From the NCBI GenBank assembly GCA_038043305.1, contig JBBTCG010000223.1, forward strand, positions 1 to 12,193: DNA of 12,193 nucleotides, given 5' to 3'. The notes below the pieces were generated by a model. The model had not been told where the DNA came from and searched no databases. It worked only from the letters and a program-made list of their open reading frames with translations. Of the stretch, positions 5,652 to 12,193 are shown piece after piece (position 1 is the first letter of the stretch; each line of letters begins with the position of its first letter). The position numbers and the translations under genes were made by a program. The DNA comes from JACRCE01 sp038043305. Lineage in GTDB: Bacteria > Desulfobacterota > GWC2-55-46.

Positions 5652-6248
5652 ATGATGAGCGCAAAGGCTTTTCTTTTGTCTCTAATATTATCGTTTCTCT
5701 TCGTCGGCACGGCCAGTGCGGACTTTTACAGTTTTACCGATGAAAACGGCGTGGTGCATGTCACCAACGTGCCAACGTCGAGGAACTACCGCTGGATGAT
5801 GAGCGAGAAGAACAGCTTTCGACGCTCTCTCAAGACTTATAACCGCAAGGGTTTTGAGGAGATGATAGAGGCTGCGGCTCAAAGGCATGGCGTAGACCCT
5901 TCCCTTGCAAAGGCCGTGGTTAAGGCGGAGTCGGATTATAACGCCAACGCCGTTTCCGTTGACGGGGCAAAGGGGCTTATGCAGCTCATGCCTGAGACGG
6001 CAAGGCTGGCCGGCGTAAAGGATATACATGACCCCGTTGAGAACGTCGAGGGCGGGATGCGTCATCTAAGCCGGTTGATAAAGATGTTTGCGACCGACGT
6101 GCGTTTGGCAATAGCCGCCTACAACGCGGGGGAGAAGGCCGTGCTCAAGTACGCCGGTATTCCGCCTTACGCCGAGACGCGCGAGTACGTAAGGCGCGTG
6201 ATGCATTATCAGAAGATTTATAAGGCTCAGGCGGCAAGGCGCGGTTGA
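5652..6248 (+). CDS. Exported SLT-type lytic transglycosylase with DUF4124-like N-terminus
   Basis: From ATG 5652 the protein has 198 residues. A signal peptide (MMSAKAFLLSLILSFLFVG, then ASA before D24) sends it to the periplasm. Residues 24-42 (DFYSFTDENGVVHVTNVP) resemble the short DUF4124 segment often placed before SLT domains. The SLT catalytic domain covers about 68-190, with catalytic Glu E93 (VVKAESDYN), GLMQLMP (108-114) and AYNAG (156-160). Such enzymes cleave the MurNAc-GlcNAc bond of peptidoglycan to give 1,6-anhydro ends, and small versions often open the wall for envelope machines. GGGGA at 5640-5644 lies 7 nt before ATG 5652. The longer GTG start (5604) would add a non-signal N-terminus and lies in the promoter. 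Substrate and partners are unknown. Confidence 0.9.
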   Translation: MMSAKAFLLSLILSFLFVGTASADFYSFTDENGVVHVTNVPTSRNYRWMMSEKNSFRRSLKTYNRKGFEEMIEAAAQRHGVDPSLAKAVVKAESDYNANAVSVDGAKGLMQLMPETARLAGVKDIHDPVENVEGGMRHLSRLIKMFATDVRLAIAAYNAGEKAVLKYAGIPPYAETREYVRRVMHYQKIYKAQAARRG

Positions 6249-6304
6249 ACCGGCGATGAAGTCTTGATGCGTCAAGGCTGAAACCTCGTATACTCCAAAC
6301 CAGA

Positions 6305-6865
6305 ATGATGCGGACTCAATCTCAAGTAAAGAATTTCAATATCCCCAACAGCCTCTCCATGATACGGATCGGCGCCGCCCCGGTGCTTGTGTTCATGTTG
6401 CTCGCGCCGGATGAGACGATGAGCGTCGTATCGGCCGTCGTTTTTTCAGTTGTTTGCGTTACGGACTGGCTGGACGGATACCTTGCGCGCAGGCGCGGCG
6501 CCACTACGCAGCTCGGTAAGTTTCTCGACCCGCTTGCCGACAAGATTCTGATAACTACCGTCCTGATCATGCTCATCCCGCTTGGCCGCTCTCCGGCATG
6601 GATCGTCGCGGCCATGATAGGCCGGGAGATCGCTGTAACCGGACTCAGGGCCATAGCCTCGGACATGGGCGTCGTCATAGCCGCAAGCCGCCTTGGCAAG
6701 TACAAGACAGCGGCACAGATAGCGGCCATCGTGCCGTTGATGATACACTATCCGTTTTTCGGCTTCGATTTTCACCTCGTCGGCTCGGCGCTCCTGATAG
6801 TCGCTCTTGGTCTTGCCTTATGGTCAGGGGTTGATTATTTCATCGCCTTTTTCAGGCGCTGTTAG
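6305..6865 (+). CDS. pgsA: CDP-diacylglycerol--glycerol-3-phosphate 3-phosphatidyltransferase
   Basis: PgsA joins CDP-diacylglycerol and glycerol 3-phosphate to make phosphatidylglycerophosphate, the committed step to phosphatidylglycerol and cardiolipin, at the inner membrane. The 186-residue length is normal. The CDP-alcohol phosphatidyltransferase motif D-x2-D-G-x2-A-R-x8-G-x3-D-x3-D is complete: D54, D57, G58, A61, R62, G71, D75, D79. Several hydrophobic helices surround it. The N-terminus NIPNSLSMIRIGAAPV is typical of PgsA. Two adjacent ATGs (6305, 6308) are possible starts and no good ribosome-binding site is visible. A TATACT at 6289-6294 could be a -10 box giving a very short leader, or the gene may be read through from the transglycosylase gene 56 bp upstream. 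Confidence 0.94.
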   Translation: MMRTQSQVKNFNIPNSLSMIRIGAAPVLVFMLLAPDETMSVVSAVVFSVVCVTDWLDGYLARRRGATTQLGKFLDPLADKILITTVLIMLIPLGRSPAWIVAAMIGREIAVTGLRAIASDMGVVIAASRLGKYKTAAQIAAIVPLMIHYPFFGFDFHLVGSALLIVALGLALWSGVDYFIAFFRRC

Positions 6866-7010
6866 AGCGGGTGAAGCCGTGTCTGCAGCGACTTTTACCT
6901 TTCTTTCATCTTGTTACCGCTACTGAAAACCCACAGGTTGTCGTCATAGAATAATCGTTATTAACGCGCGCTTTGAGCAGTTGCATGATTGCCGTCGTGG
7001 AGCCCTTCTA

Positions 7011-8972
7011 TTGAGACTATCGCTTGCACAAAGGTTTAATCTGTACGTCGGCGGCATAGTGCTTTTGGGTCTGGCCGTGTTGCTTGTCTATGATTTTGAG
7101 TCCGAACGCACTCTTGTAAGAGGCATGGGGCTGGCTGAGGCCGAAAGGCTGTCAATCATCGTTTTCGACCAGTTGCACACGTCAATGAAACTCGGCGGAG
7201 GGAGGGACGAGAACAGGGCTATAATCGAACGTTTCAACGCAGTCAAGGGGATAGAGGAGATAAGGGTTATTCACGGCAAGCCGCTTGACGCTCAGTTCGG
7301 GATCGAGGTGGACGAGGTTGCGCAAGATGAGCATGATAGGGCCGCACTTGCCGGGAACATGGTCTCTCGTATAGAGCGGACATCCGACGGCAGCGGCGCC
7401 ATTCGTCTGGTTACGCCCGTATTCGCAAGGCAGGAGTGTCTTGGATGTCACAATGCGCAAGCGGGCGATGCGCTCGGCGCGATATCAGTAAAAGTATCGC
7501 TCAAGGCGCATGAGGCCGTCTCAGACGCGCATATATTGAGCTTTATCATCTGGGGAGGGGGCTTATTTCTCCTTGCGACCATTTCCGTGTTCGTCATCGT
7601 CAGTAGGCGGCTCCTCGAACCGCTTGAGAGGCTTAAAGAGAGCGCTCAGGCCATAGCGTCCGGAAATCTGCATCACCGCGCGGTCATCGCCACAGGGGAT
7701 GAACTTGAAGACCTTGGCAGGGCCTTTGACGATATGGCCTCCAGCCTCCTCAAGACCGCGTCTCAGCTTGCAGACGCGCGCGAGACATACGCGGCCTTCG
7801 TGCATATGGCTGTTGACGCCATTGTCCTCATAAATATCGAGACAAAAAGATTTGTTGACGCCAATCCCGCTGCAACCTTGATTACCGGCTATCCAAGGGA
7901 GGAACTCCTGATGCTCGCGTCTGATGCGATATATCCTCCTGAAAAGCTTCATGAATATGGAGAGGCGTTTGACCGATGGGTCTACGACGGCAAGGGGTAT
8001 CTGCGCGACGCCGTTATATTGAGAAAGGACTCATCCCCGGTATCCGTCGAGATAGCCGCCTCAGTGGTTGAACTGCACGGCGAAAGATACATGCTTGAGA
8101 TATGGAGGGACATCTCGGAGAGAAAGGGGTTCGGCGAGACCATAAAAAGGTACGTGGCCGAGCTTGAGAACATGGTAAGGGAAAGGACGTCAGAGTTGAA
8201 CGTGTCGCTTTTAGAGCTTGAGACCGCCTACAAAAAGCTCAAGGACTCGGAGCAAAAGCTTATACAGTCGGCCAAGATGTCCTCTCTCGGCGAGATGGGC
8301 GCGGGCATTGCCCATGAACTCAACAGCCCCATTGCAGGCATATTGACGATAACCGAACTGCTCCTCGGCAGGATCAGCCCGGACGACAGGAACCATCTTC
8401 TCCTTGAGAAGATAAAGGACGCCGCCGTGCGTTCGAAGTACATCATCCTCGACATGATGACCTACGCAAGGCCGGCAAAGGAGGGCTTCAAACCTTTTTT
8501 CCTCAACGAGGCGATAAACGCAACGCTGTTTCTCTTTATATCGGAGATAAAGAACAGCTCCATAGAGATAATAAAGAAGTTCCAAACCGACCTGCCGAGG
8601 GTGTATGGCTCTCAGGGGCGCATCATGGAGGTGATCCTTAATCTCATAAAGAACGCCAGGGATGCTGATGCCGGCAGCGGAAAGATATTCATCTCGACGA
8701 GCGCCGTTGAAGAAGGCGCTTCAATATTTGCCGTTGTCGAGATACGAGACACTGGGCATGGTATCCCTGATGATGTGATGGATAAGATATTCGACCCGTT
8801 TTTTACGACGAAGGGGAAGGGCGGCGGCATGAACATGGGGCTTGGCCTTTCGATATCCAACAGCATAGTCAAGGAGCACGGCGGCCGCATCGAGGTACAA
8901 AGCGCCCTTGGCGATGGCGCCTGTTTTCGGGTGTATCTGCCTATATATCAGGAAAAAGACCGTGAACCGTGA
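7011..8972 (+). CDS. Membrane sensor histidine kinase with periplasmic c-type heme motif, HAMP and PAS
   Basis: From TTG 7011 the protein has 653 residues. Domains in order: membrane helix 12-28; periplasmic region about 29-172 with CLGCH (143-147), a CXXCH heme-attachment motif in a Tll0287/DUF3365-like context (VTPVFARQECLGCHN); membrane helix about 175-198; HAMP about 199-252; PAS about 260-375; coiled coil about 378-420; HisKA with phospho-accepting H435 (AHELNSP); and HATPase with N548, D580-TGHG, FDPFF and GLGL. It probably senses redox state, oxygen or nitric oxide through heme, and phosphorylates a response regulator not in this window. TTG 7011 has GGAG 8 bp upstream; TTG 6981 (10 residues longer) is the alternative. 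The last residues KDREP and the stop lie in a repeat. pilB follows from its own promoter. Confidence 0.9.
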   Translation: MRLSLAQRFNLYVGGIVLLGLAVLLVYDFESERTLVRGMGLAEAERLSIIVFDQLHTSMKLGGGRDENRAIIERFNAVKGIEEIRVIHGKPLDAQFGIEVDEVAQDEHDRAALAGNMVSRIERTSDGSGAIRLVTPVFARQECLGCHNAQAGDALGAISVKVSLKAHEAVSDAHILSFIIWGGGLFLLATISVFVIVSRRLLEPLERLKESAQAIASGNLHHRAVIATGDELEDLGRAFDDMASSLLKTASQLADARETYAAFVHMAVDAIVLINIETKRFVDANPAATLITGYPREELLMLASDAIYPPEKLHEYGEAFDRWVYDGKGYLRDAVILRKDSSPVSVEIAASVVELHGERYMLEIWRDISERKGFGETIKRYVAELENMVRERTSELNVSLLELETAYKKLKDSEQKLIQSAKMSSLGEMGAGIAHELNSPIAGILTITELLLGRISPDDRNHLLLEKIKDAAVRSKYIILDMMTYARPAKEGFKPFFLNEAINATLFLFISEIKNSSIEIIKKFQTDLPRVYGSQGRIMEVILNLIKNARDADAGSGKIFISTSAVEEGASIFAVVEIRDTGHGIPDDVMDKIFDPFFTTKGKGGGMNMGLGLSISNSIVKEHGGRIEVQSALGDGACFRVYLPIYQEKDREP

Positions 8973-8989
8973 CAGTGCACGGTCTTTTT
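8953..8989 (+). terminator. Intrinsic terminator of the kinase gene, formed by a CCGTGAA repeat
   Basis: AAAAAGACCGTG (8953-8964) pairs perfectly with CACGGTCTTTTT (8978-8989) around a 13-nt loop, and the stem ends in five Ts. The kinase stop codon (8970-8972) lies inside the loop. Confidence 0.75.
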
Positions 8990-9026
8990 GCTTCAAATCT
9001 CTTTTTCGGTCACGGTTCACGGTCTT
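8956..9026. repeat. Second copy of the CCGTGAACCGTGA inverted repeat
   Basis: GACCGTGAACCGTGA (8958-8972) has an exact inverted partner TCACGGTTCACGGTC (9010-9024), extended by AA/TT to 17 bp (8956-8972 with 9010-9026). The unit is the same as in the cluster at 5331-5590. This outer pairing competes with the shorter terminator hairpin, because both use 8958-8964. Confidence 0.8.
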
Positions 9027-9032
9027 ATTGCC

Positions 9033-9061
9033 TTGACATAACCTTTTAATTTTTATAATAT
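9033..9061 (+). promoter_or_regulatory. Strong predicted sigma70-type promoter for pilB
   Basis: TTGACA (9033-9038) is followed by TATAAT (9054-9059, spacer 15) overlapping TAATAT (9056-9061, spacer 17), in an A/T-rich stretch. The leader to pilB would be about 80 nt. A small palindrome GACAA-TTT-TTGTC (9069-9081) lies at the expected transcript start and could be an operator. Confidence 0.65.
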
Positions 9062-9145
9062 ATTTAGAGACAATTTTTGTCACCTCAATAGAGTGGCGGC
9101 GCGACATAGGGCTTTAACAACTCAACTGCTGATTAGAGTGAGGAC

Positions 9146-10855
9146 ATGGCGGACAGGATTGGCGAGCTTCTATTACGCGACAAGCTGATAACATCCGAGC
9201 AGCTCAAAAAGGCCATTGATGAGCAAAAGCAGGCCGGCGGCAGGCTTGGAGCCAATCTTGTAAAGTTAGCCTTTATAAGCGAGAAGGACCTGACCGCGTT
9301 CCTGAGCAGGCAGTACGGCATCCCCACCATTGACCTGCCGACTCAGGAAATTGACCCTGAAATCGTAAAACTCATCCCCGAAGACGTTGCCAATAAATAT
9401 CAGGTAATCCCGGTAAGCCGAACAGGGTCAACCCTTGTCCTTGCAATGGCCGACCCCTCCAACATATTCGCCATTGACGACATCAAATTCCTCACGGGTT
9501 ACAATATAGAGCCGGTCATCGCCTCAGACGCCGCCATAAAGACGGCTGCTGAAAAGTACTACGCCGTTGCCGACGAGGGGCTTGAGACGGGCCTTGAGGA
9601 TATGCTCACGGACTTTGACGAGACGGACATGGAGATCGTCAAGGACGAGGAGCAGGTTGACGTAAACGACCTTAAAAAAGCCGTTGAGGATGCGCCGGTC
9701 GTCAAGCTTGTAAACCTGATCCTGACCGACGCGATAAAGAAGAACGCGAGCGATATACATATCGAGCCTTATGAGAAGAGTTTCCGCGTGCGCTACAGGG
9801 TTGACGGCGTTCTTTCCGAGGTCATGAAGCCGCCGCTGAAGCTGAAAAACGCCATTGTCTCGAGGATCAAGATTATGAGCCAGCTCGATATCGCTGAAAG
9901 AAGGCTGCCACAGGACGGCAGGATAAAGTTAAAGTTCGGGAAGAACAAAGAGATGGACTACCGCGTTTCCGTGCTCCCTACGCTTTTCGGCGAGAAGGTC
10001 TGCTGCCGTCTCCTTGACAAGGGTAATCTCCAGCTTGATATGACCAAGCTCGGCTTTGAGGAAAAGGCGCTCAAGGACTTCATGCACGCCATACATAAGC
10101 CGTGGGGTATATGTCTTGTTACCGGCCCGACCGGAAGCGGCAAGACCACGACGCTTTATTCAGCCCTGTCCGAGCTTAACAAGATAAGCGAGAACATCTC
10201 GACCGCCGAGGACCCGGTTGAATTCAACCTCATGGGCATCAATCAGGTGCAGATGCACGAAGATATCGGTCTTAACTTCGCCGCAGCGCTGAGAAGTTTT
10301 TTGAGGCAGGACCCCGATATAATAATGGTCGGAGAGATACGAGACTTTGAAACGGCCGAGATTGCCGTAAAGGCCGCGCTAACCGGGCATCTCGTGCTTT
10401 CAACGCTCCACACCAATGACGCGCCTTCAACGGTCAACAGGCTTCTCAACATGGGCATAGAGCCGTTCCTCGTTTCAAGCGCCTGCAACATGATACTTGC
10501 CCAGAGGCTTGCGCGCAAGATTTGCAAGGAGTGCAAGGAAGAACATCCCGTTACCGAGAATGTGCTGCTTGACTTCGGCGTATCTCCAGCCGAGGCAAAG
10601 ACAATGAAGACGTATAAGGGCAAGGGTTGCGTCACCTGCGGCGGGAGCGGCTACAAGGGGAGGATTGCGCTCTATGAGGTGATGCCCTTTACAGAATCGA
10701 TAAAAGACATGGTGCTCAACGGCGCGTCCACCACGGAACTCAAGAAGGCGGCCATTAAGGAAGGGATGAAATCGTTGAGGATGAGCGGCGTAACAAAAGT
10801 GGGCGAGGGCGTCAGCACGGTAGAGGAGATTATGAGGGTGACAATGGCCGATTAG
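9146..10855 (+). CDS. pilB: Type IV pilus assembly (extension) ATPase
   Basis: PilB is the cytoplasmic hexameric ATPase that drives pilin polymerisation. The 569 residues open with an MshEN-type N1 domain: two related 24-residue stretches beginning RIGELLL (4) and RLGANLV (33), a fold that can bind cyclic di-GMP. The GspE/PulE ATPase core has Walker A GPTGSGKT (327-334), an Asp box near 353-360 (TAEDPVEF), Walker B DPDIIMVGEIRD (389-400, catalytic E397) and a His box TGHLVLSTLHT (413-423). Four cysteines (C460, C463, C495, C498) form the PilB-type zinc site, which is absent from PilT. The start fits the family; a short GAGG precedes it closely. The gene is expressed from the promoter at 9033 and is followed by pilT after 203 bp. 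Confidence 0.95.
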   Translation: MADRIGELLLRDKLITSEQLKKAIDEQKQAGGRLGANLVKLAFISEKDLTAFLSRQYGIPTIDLPTQEIDPEIVKLIPEDVANKYQVIPVSRTGSTLVLAMADPSNIFAIDDIKFLTGYNIEPVIASDAAIKTAAEKYYAVADEGLETGLEDMLTDFDETDMEIVKDEEQVDVNDLKKAVEDAPVVKLVNLILTDAIKKNASDIHIEPYEKSFRVRYRVDGVLSEVMKPPLKLKNAIVSRIKIMSQLDIAERRLPQDGRIKLKFGKNKEMDYRVSVLPTLFGEKVCCRLLDKGNLQLDMTKLGFEEKALKDFMHAIHKPWGICLVTGPTGSGKTTTLYSALSELNKISENISTAEDPVEFNLMGINQVQMHEDIGLNFAAALRSFLRQDPDIIMVGEIRDFETAEIAVKAALTGHLVLSTLHTNDAPSTVNRLLNMGIEPFLVSSACNMILAQRLARKICKECKEEHPVTENVLLDFGVSPAEAKTMKTYKGKGCVTCGGSGYKGRIALYEVMPFTESIKDMVLNGASTTELKKAAIKEGMKSLRMSGVTKVGEGVSTVEEIMRVTMAD

Positions 10856-10868
10856 CACCATTGAAGGT

Positions 10869-10908
10869 GGGCGAAGTCAGTATTCGTCAGCCCGTGCTGA
10901 TGAAGCCC
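10869..10908 (+). repeat. Stem-loop between pilB and pilT
   Basis: GGGC (10869-10872) and GTCAG (10876-10880) pair with CTGA (10897-10900) and GCCC (10905-10908) around an inner hairpin option GTCAGC/GCTGAT. A T6 run (10917-10922) follows 8 nt later, too far for a textbook intrinsic terminator. It may attenuate transcription into pilT. Confidence 0.45.
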
Positions 10909-10924
10909 AATTAAAGTTTTTTGG

Positions 10925-10949
10925 CCTACCTTTTTTCAAAAAAGGTAGG
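10925..10949. repeat. Perfect 12-bp inverted repeat between pilB and pilT
   Basis: CCTACCTTTTTT (10925-10936) and AAAAAAGGTAGG (10938-10949) are separated by one base. No T run follows on the + strand, so a stabiliser, processing site or remnant repeat is as likely as a terminator. Confidence 0.6.
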
Positions 10950-11058
10950 AATGTAACTTTAGTCGCCGCGTATTATGCGTTGATGGCTTAAGATTGAAAT
11001 CATAAAGACCGTCGCACACGCCGTGTAAAACAGGCGCACAACGCGGCATAGGAGAAAA

Positions 11059-12186
11059 ATGGGTATCGAGGGCGGCGCACCAAAGATTAGCCTTCAGGAG
11101 CTTCTTGTCATAATGATCGAGAAGGGCGGATCGGATCTGCATATAACGACCGGCAGCCCGCCGAGGATGCGGCTTCACGGGCATTTGAACCCAATGCCGA
11201 ACTATCCGTCTCTTACTCCGGTGGAAACCAAACAGCTTGGCTACTCGGTGCTTACCGACACGCAAAAGCACAAGTTCGAGGAGGAAAATGAGCTGGACTT
11301 CTCATTCGGGCTGAAGGGACTCAGCCGTTTCAGGGGAAACCTTTTTGTCCAGAGAGGAGCGACGGCTTGTGTCTTTCGAACCATACCGTTCCAGATAAAA
11401 TCATTTCAGGAATTAGGTCTGCCGTCCATACTTGAGGATATATCGAAAAAACCCCGTGGACTGGTGCTTGTAACAGGCCCTACCGGAAGCGGCAAGTCAA
11501 CGACCCTTGCCTCCATGATTGACAAGATAAACACGGACAGGTCCGAGCATATCATCACTATTGAGGACCCGATAGAATATTTGCATAACTCGAAAAAGGC
11601 GCTTGTCAATCAGAGGGAGGTAGGCTACGACACTCATGCCTTCAAAAAGGCATTGAAGTACATCCTGCGTCAGGACCCGGACGTCGTGCTGCTTGGCGAG
11701 CTCCGCGACATGGAAACCATCGAAACCGCCCTGACCATAGCTGAGACCGGCCATCTTTGTTTTGCCACTCTTCACACGAACTCATGCGTGCAGACGATAA
11801 ACAGGATAATAGACGTCTTCCCGTCAGGTCAGCAGCAGCAGATCAGGGCGCAGCTTTCATTCGTCCTTGAGGGCGTCTTATCTCAGCTTCTTATTCCAAA
11901 GGCCGACGGCAAGGGCAGGTCAATCGCCCTTGAGATAATGCTGCCAAACGCCGCGATAAGAAACCTCATAAGGGAGGATAAGATTCATCAGGTATACTCC
12001 CAGATGCAGGTTGGACAGGCCAAGTTCGGAATGCAGACCATGAACCAGTGTTTTTTGAGCCTCATACAGAAGCGTTTGATTACAGATGGCGACGCCATAA
12101 GCAGAAGTTCGGAGCCTGATGAGATGAGGCAGATGATAACGAATGCGGGAGCAACGAGACCGGGCATGCCGCCGCGCATGTCATGA
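11059..12186 (+). CDS. pilT: Type IV pilus retraction ATPase
   Basis: PilT is the hexameric ATPase that disassembles the pilus and powers twitching and DNA uptake. The 375-residue protein has the PilT N-terminal PAS-like domain (LLVIMIEKGGSDLHITTGSP, 15-34), Walker A GPTGSGKS (140-147), an Asp box ITIEDPIEY (166-174), Walker B DPDVVLLGELRD (206-217, catalytic E214), a His box GHLCFATLHT (231-240) and the PilT-specific AIRNLIRE motif (299-306) needed for retraction. Zinc cysteines of PilB are absent, as expected. The ribosome-binding site AGGAG (about 11049-11053) is well placed before ATG 11059. The window ends 7 bp after the stop; in many relatives pilC comes next. Confidence 0.96.
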   Translation: MGIEGGAPKISLQELLVIMIEKGGSDLHITTGSPPRMRLHGHLNPMPNYPSLTPVETKQLGYSVLTDTQKHKFEEENELDFSFGLKGLSRFRGNLFVQRGATACVFRTIPFQIKSFQELGLPSILEDISKKPRGLVLVTGPTGSGKSTTLASMIDKINTDRSEHIITIEDPIEYLHNSKKALVNQREVGYDTHAFKKALKYILRQDPDVVLLGELRDMETIETALTIAETGHLCFATLHTNSCVQTINRIIDVFPSGQQQQIRAQLSFVLEGVLSQLLIPKADGKGRSIALEIMLPNAAIRNLIREDKIHQVYSQMQVGQAKFGMQTMNQCFLSLIQKRLITDGDAISRSSEPDEMRQMITNAGATRPGMPPRMS

Positions 12187-12193
12187 GCAGGCG

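Noticed and set aside
7563..7952. Minus-strand open frames across the sensor kinase (this one and those at 8211-8585 and 8721-9107)
   Set aside because: They are antisense to conserved kinase domains and have no recognisable domains or start signals.
9082..9145. Cyclic di-GMP riboswitch in the pilB leader
   Set aside because: The leader lacks the conserved core of the GEMM class and shows only a small palindrome at the transcript start.

Overview
The window holds about ten chromosomal genes from a Gram-negative bacterium. The evidence for Gram-negative is type IV pilus ATPases, a periplasm-facing multiheme cytochrome c, an exported lytic transglycosylase, and a sensor kinase with a c-type heme motif on its periplasmic side. 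That mix suits an anaerobic or microaerophilic, respiration-oriented lineage such as Desulfobacterota or Nitrospirota. This placement is inferred from gene content and style, not from a marker gene. I see no phage, plasmid, CRISPR or defence locus apart from one toxin-antitoxin pair.

Left part (1-2443, + strand): the C-terminal part of a YfhO-like membrane protein cut by the window edge; a tRNA-Arg(CCT) with its own promoter and encoded CCA; a NapC/NrfH-type membrane tetraheme cytochrome c; and, closely coupled to it, a small stand-alone Lrp/AsnC ligand-binding (RAM) protein without a DNA-binding domain.

Mosaic patch (about 2444-3636): a REP/BIME-like nested palindrome, then a 210-bp second copy of the nadB 3' end (about 87% identical, frame and stop preserved), then a higB-higA toxin-antitoxin module. 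All of this lies directly downstream of the intact nadB (L-aspartate oxidase, minus strand, 3637-5250). The layout points to an insertion or allele exchange that brought in higBA and left two different nadB 3' ends.

Middle (5251-6865): a 400-bp intergenic stretch with divergent promoters for nadB and for an SLT-type lytic transglycosylase. Between the promoters lies a large nested inverted-repeat cluster built from CCGTGA(A/C) units. The transglycosylase and pgsA (phosphatidylglycerophosphate synthase) follow.

Right part (7011-12186, + strand): a membrane sensor histidine kinase with a CXXCH heme motif in its periplasmic domain, HAMP, PAS, HisKA and HATPase. Its last codons and stop lie in another copy of the CCGTGAA repeat, which also folds as its terminator. 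A strong sigma70-type promoter then leads into pilB (extension ATPase) and pilT (retraction ATPase). pilC would be expected just past the right edge.

Most genes are housekeeping or ordinary accessory genes. The observations most worth following are the duplicated nadB end around higBA, the repeat family that doubles as stop codon and terminator, and the heme-sensing kinase beside the pilus motor genes. I found no convincing wholly new system.
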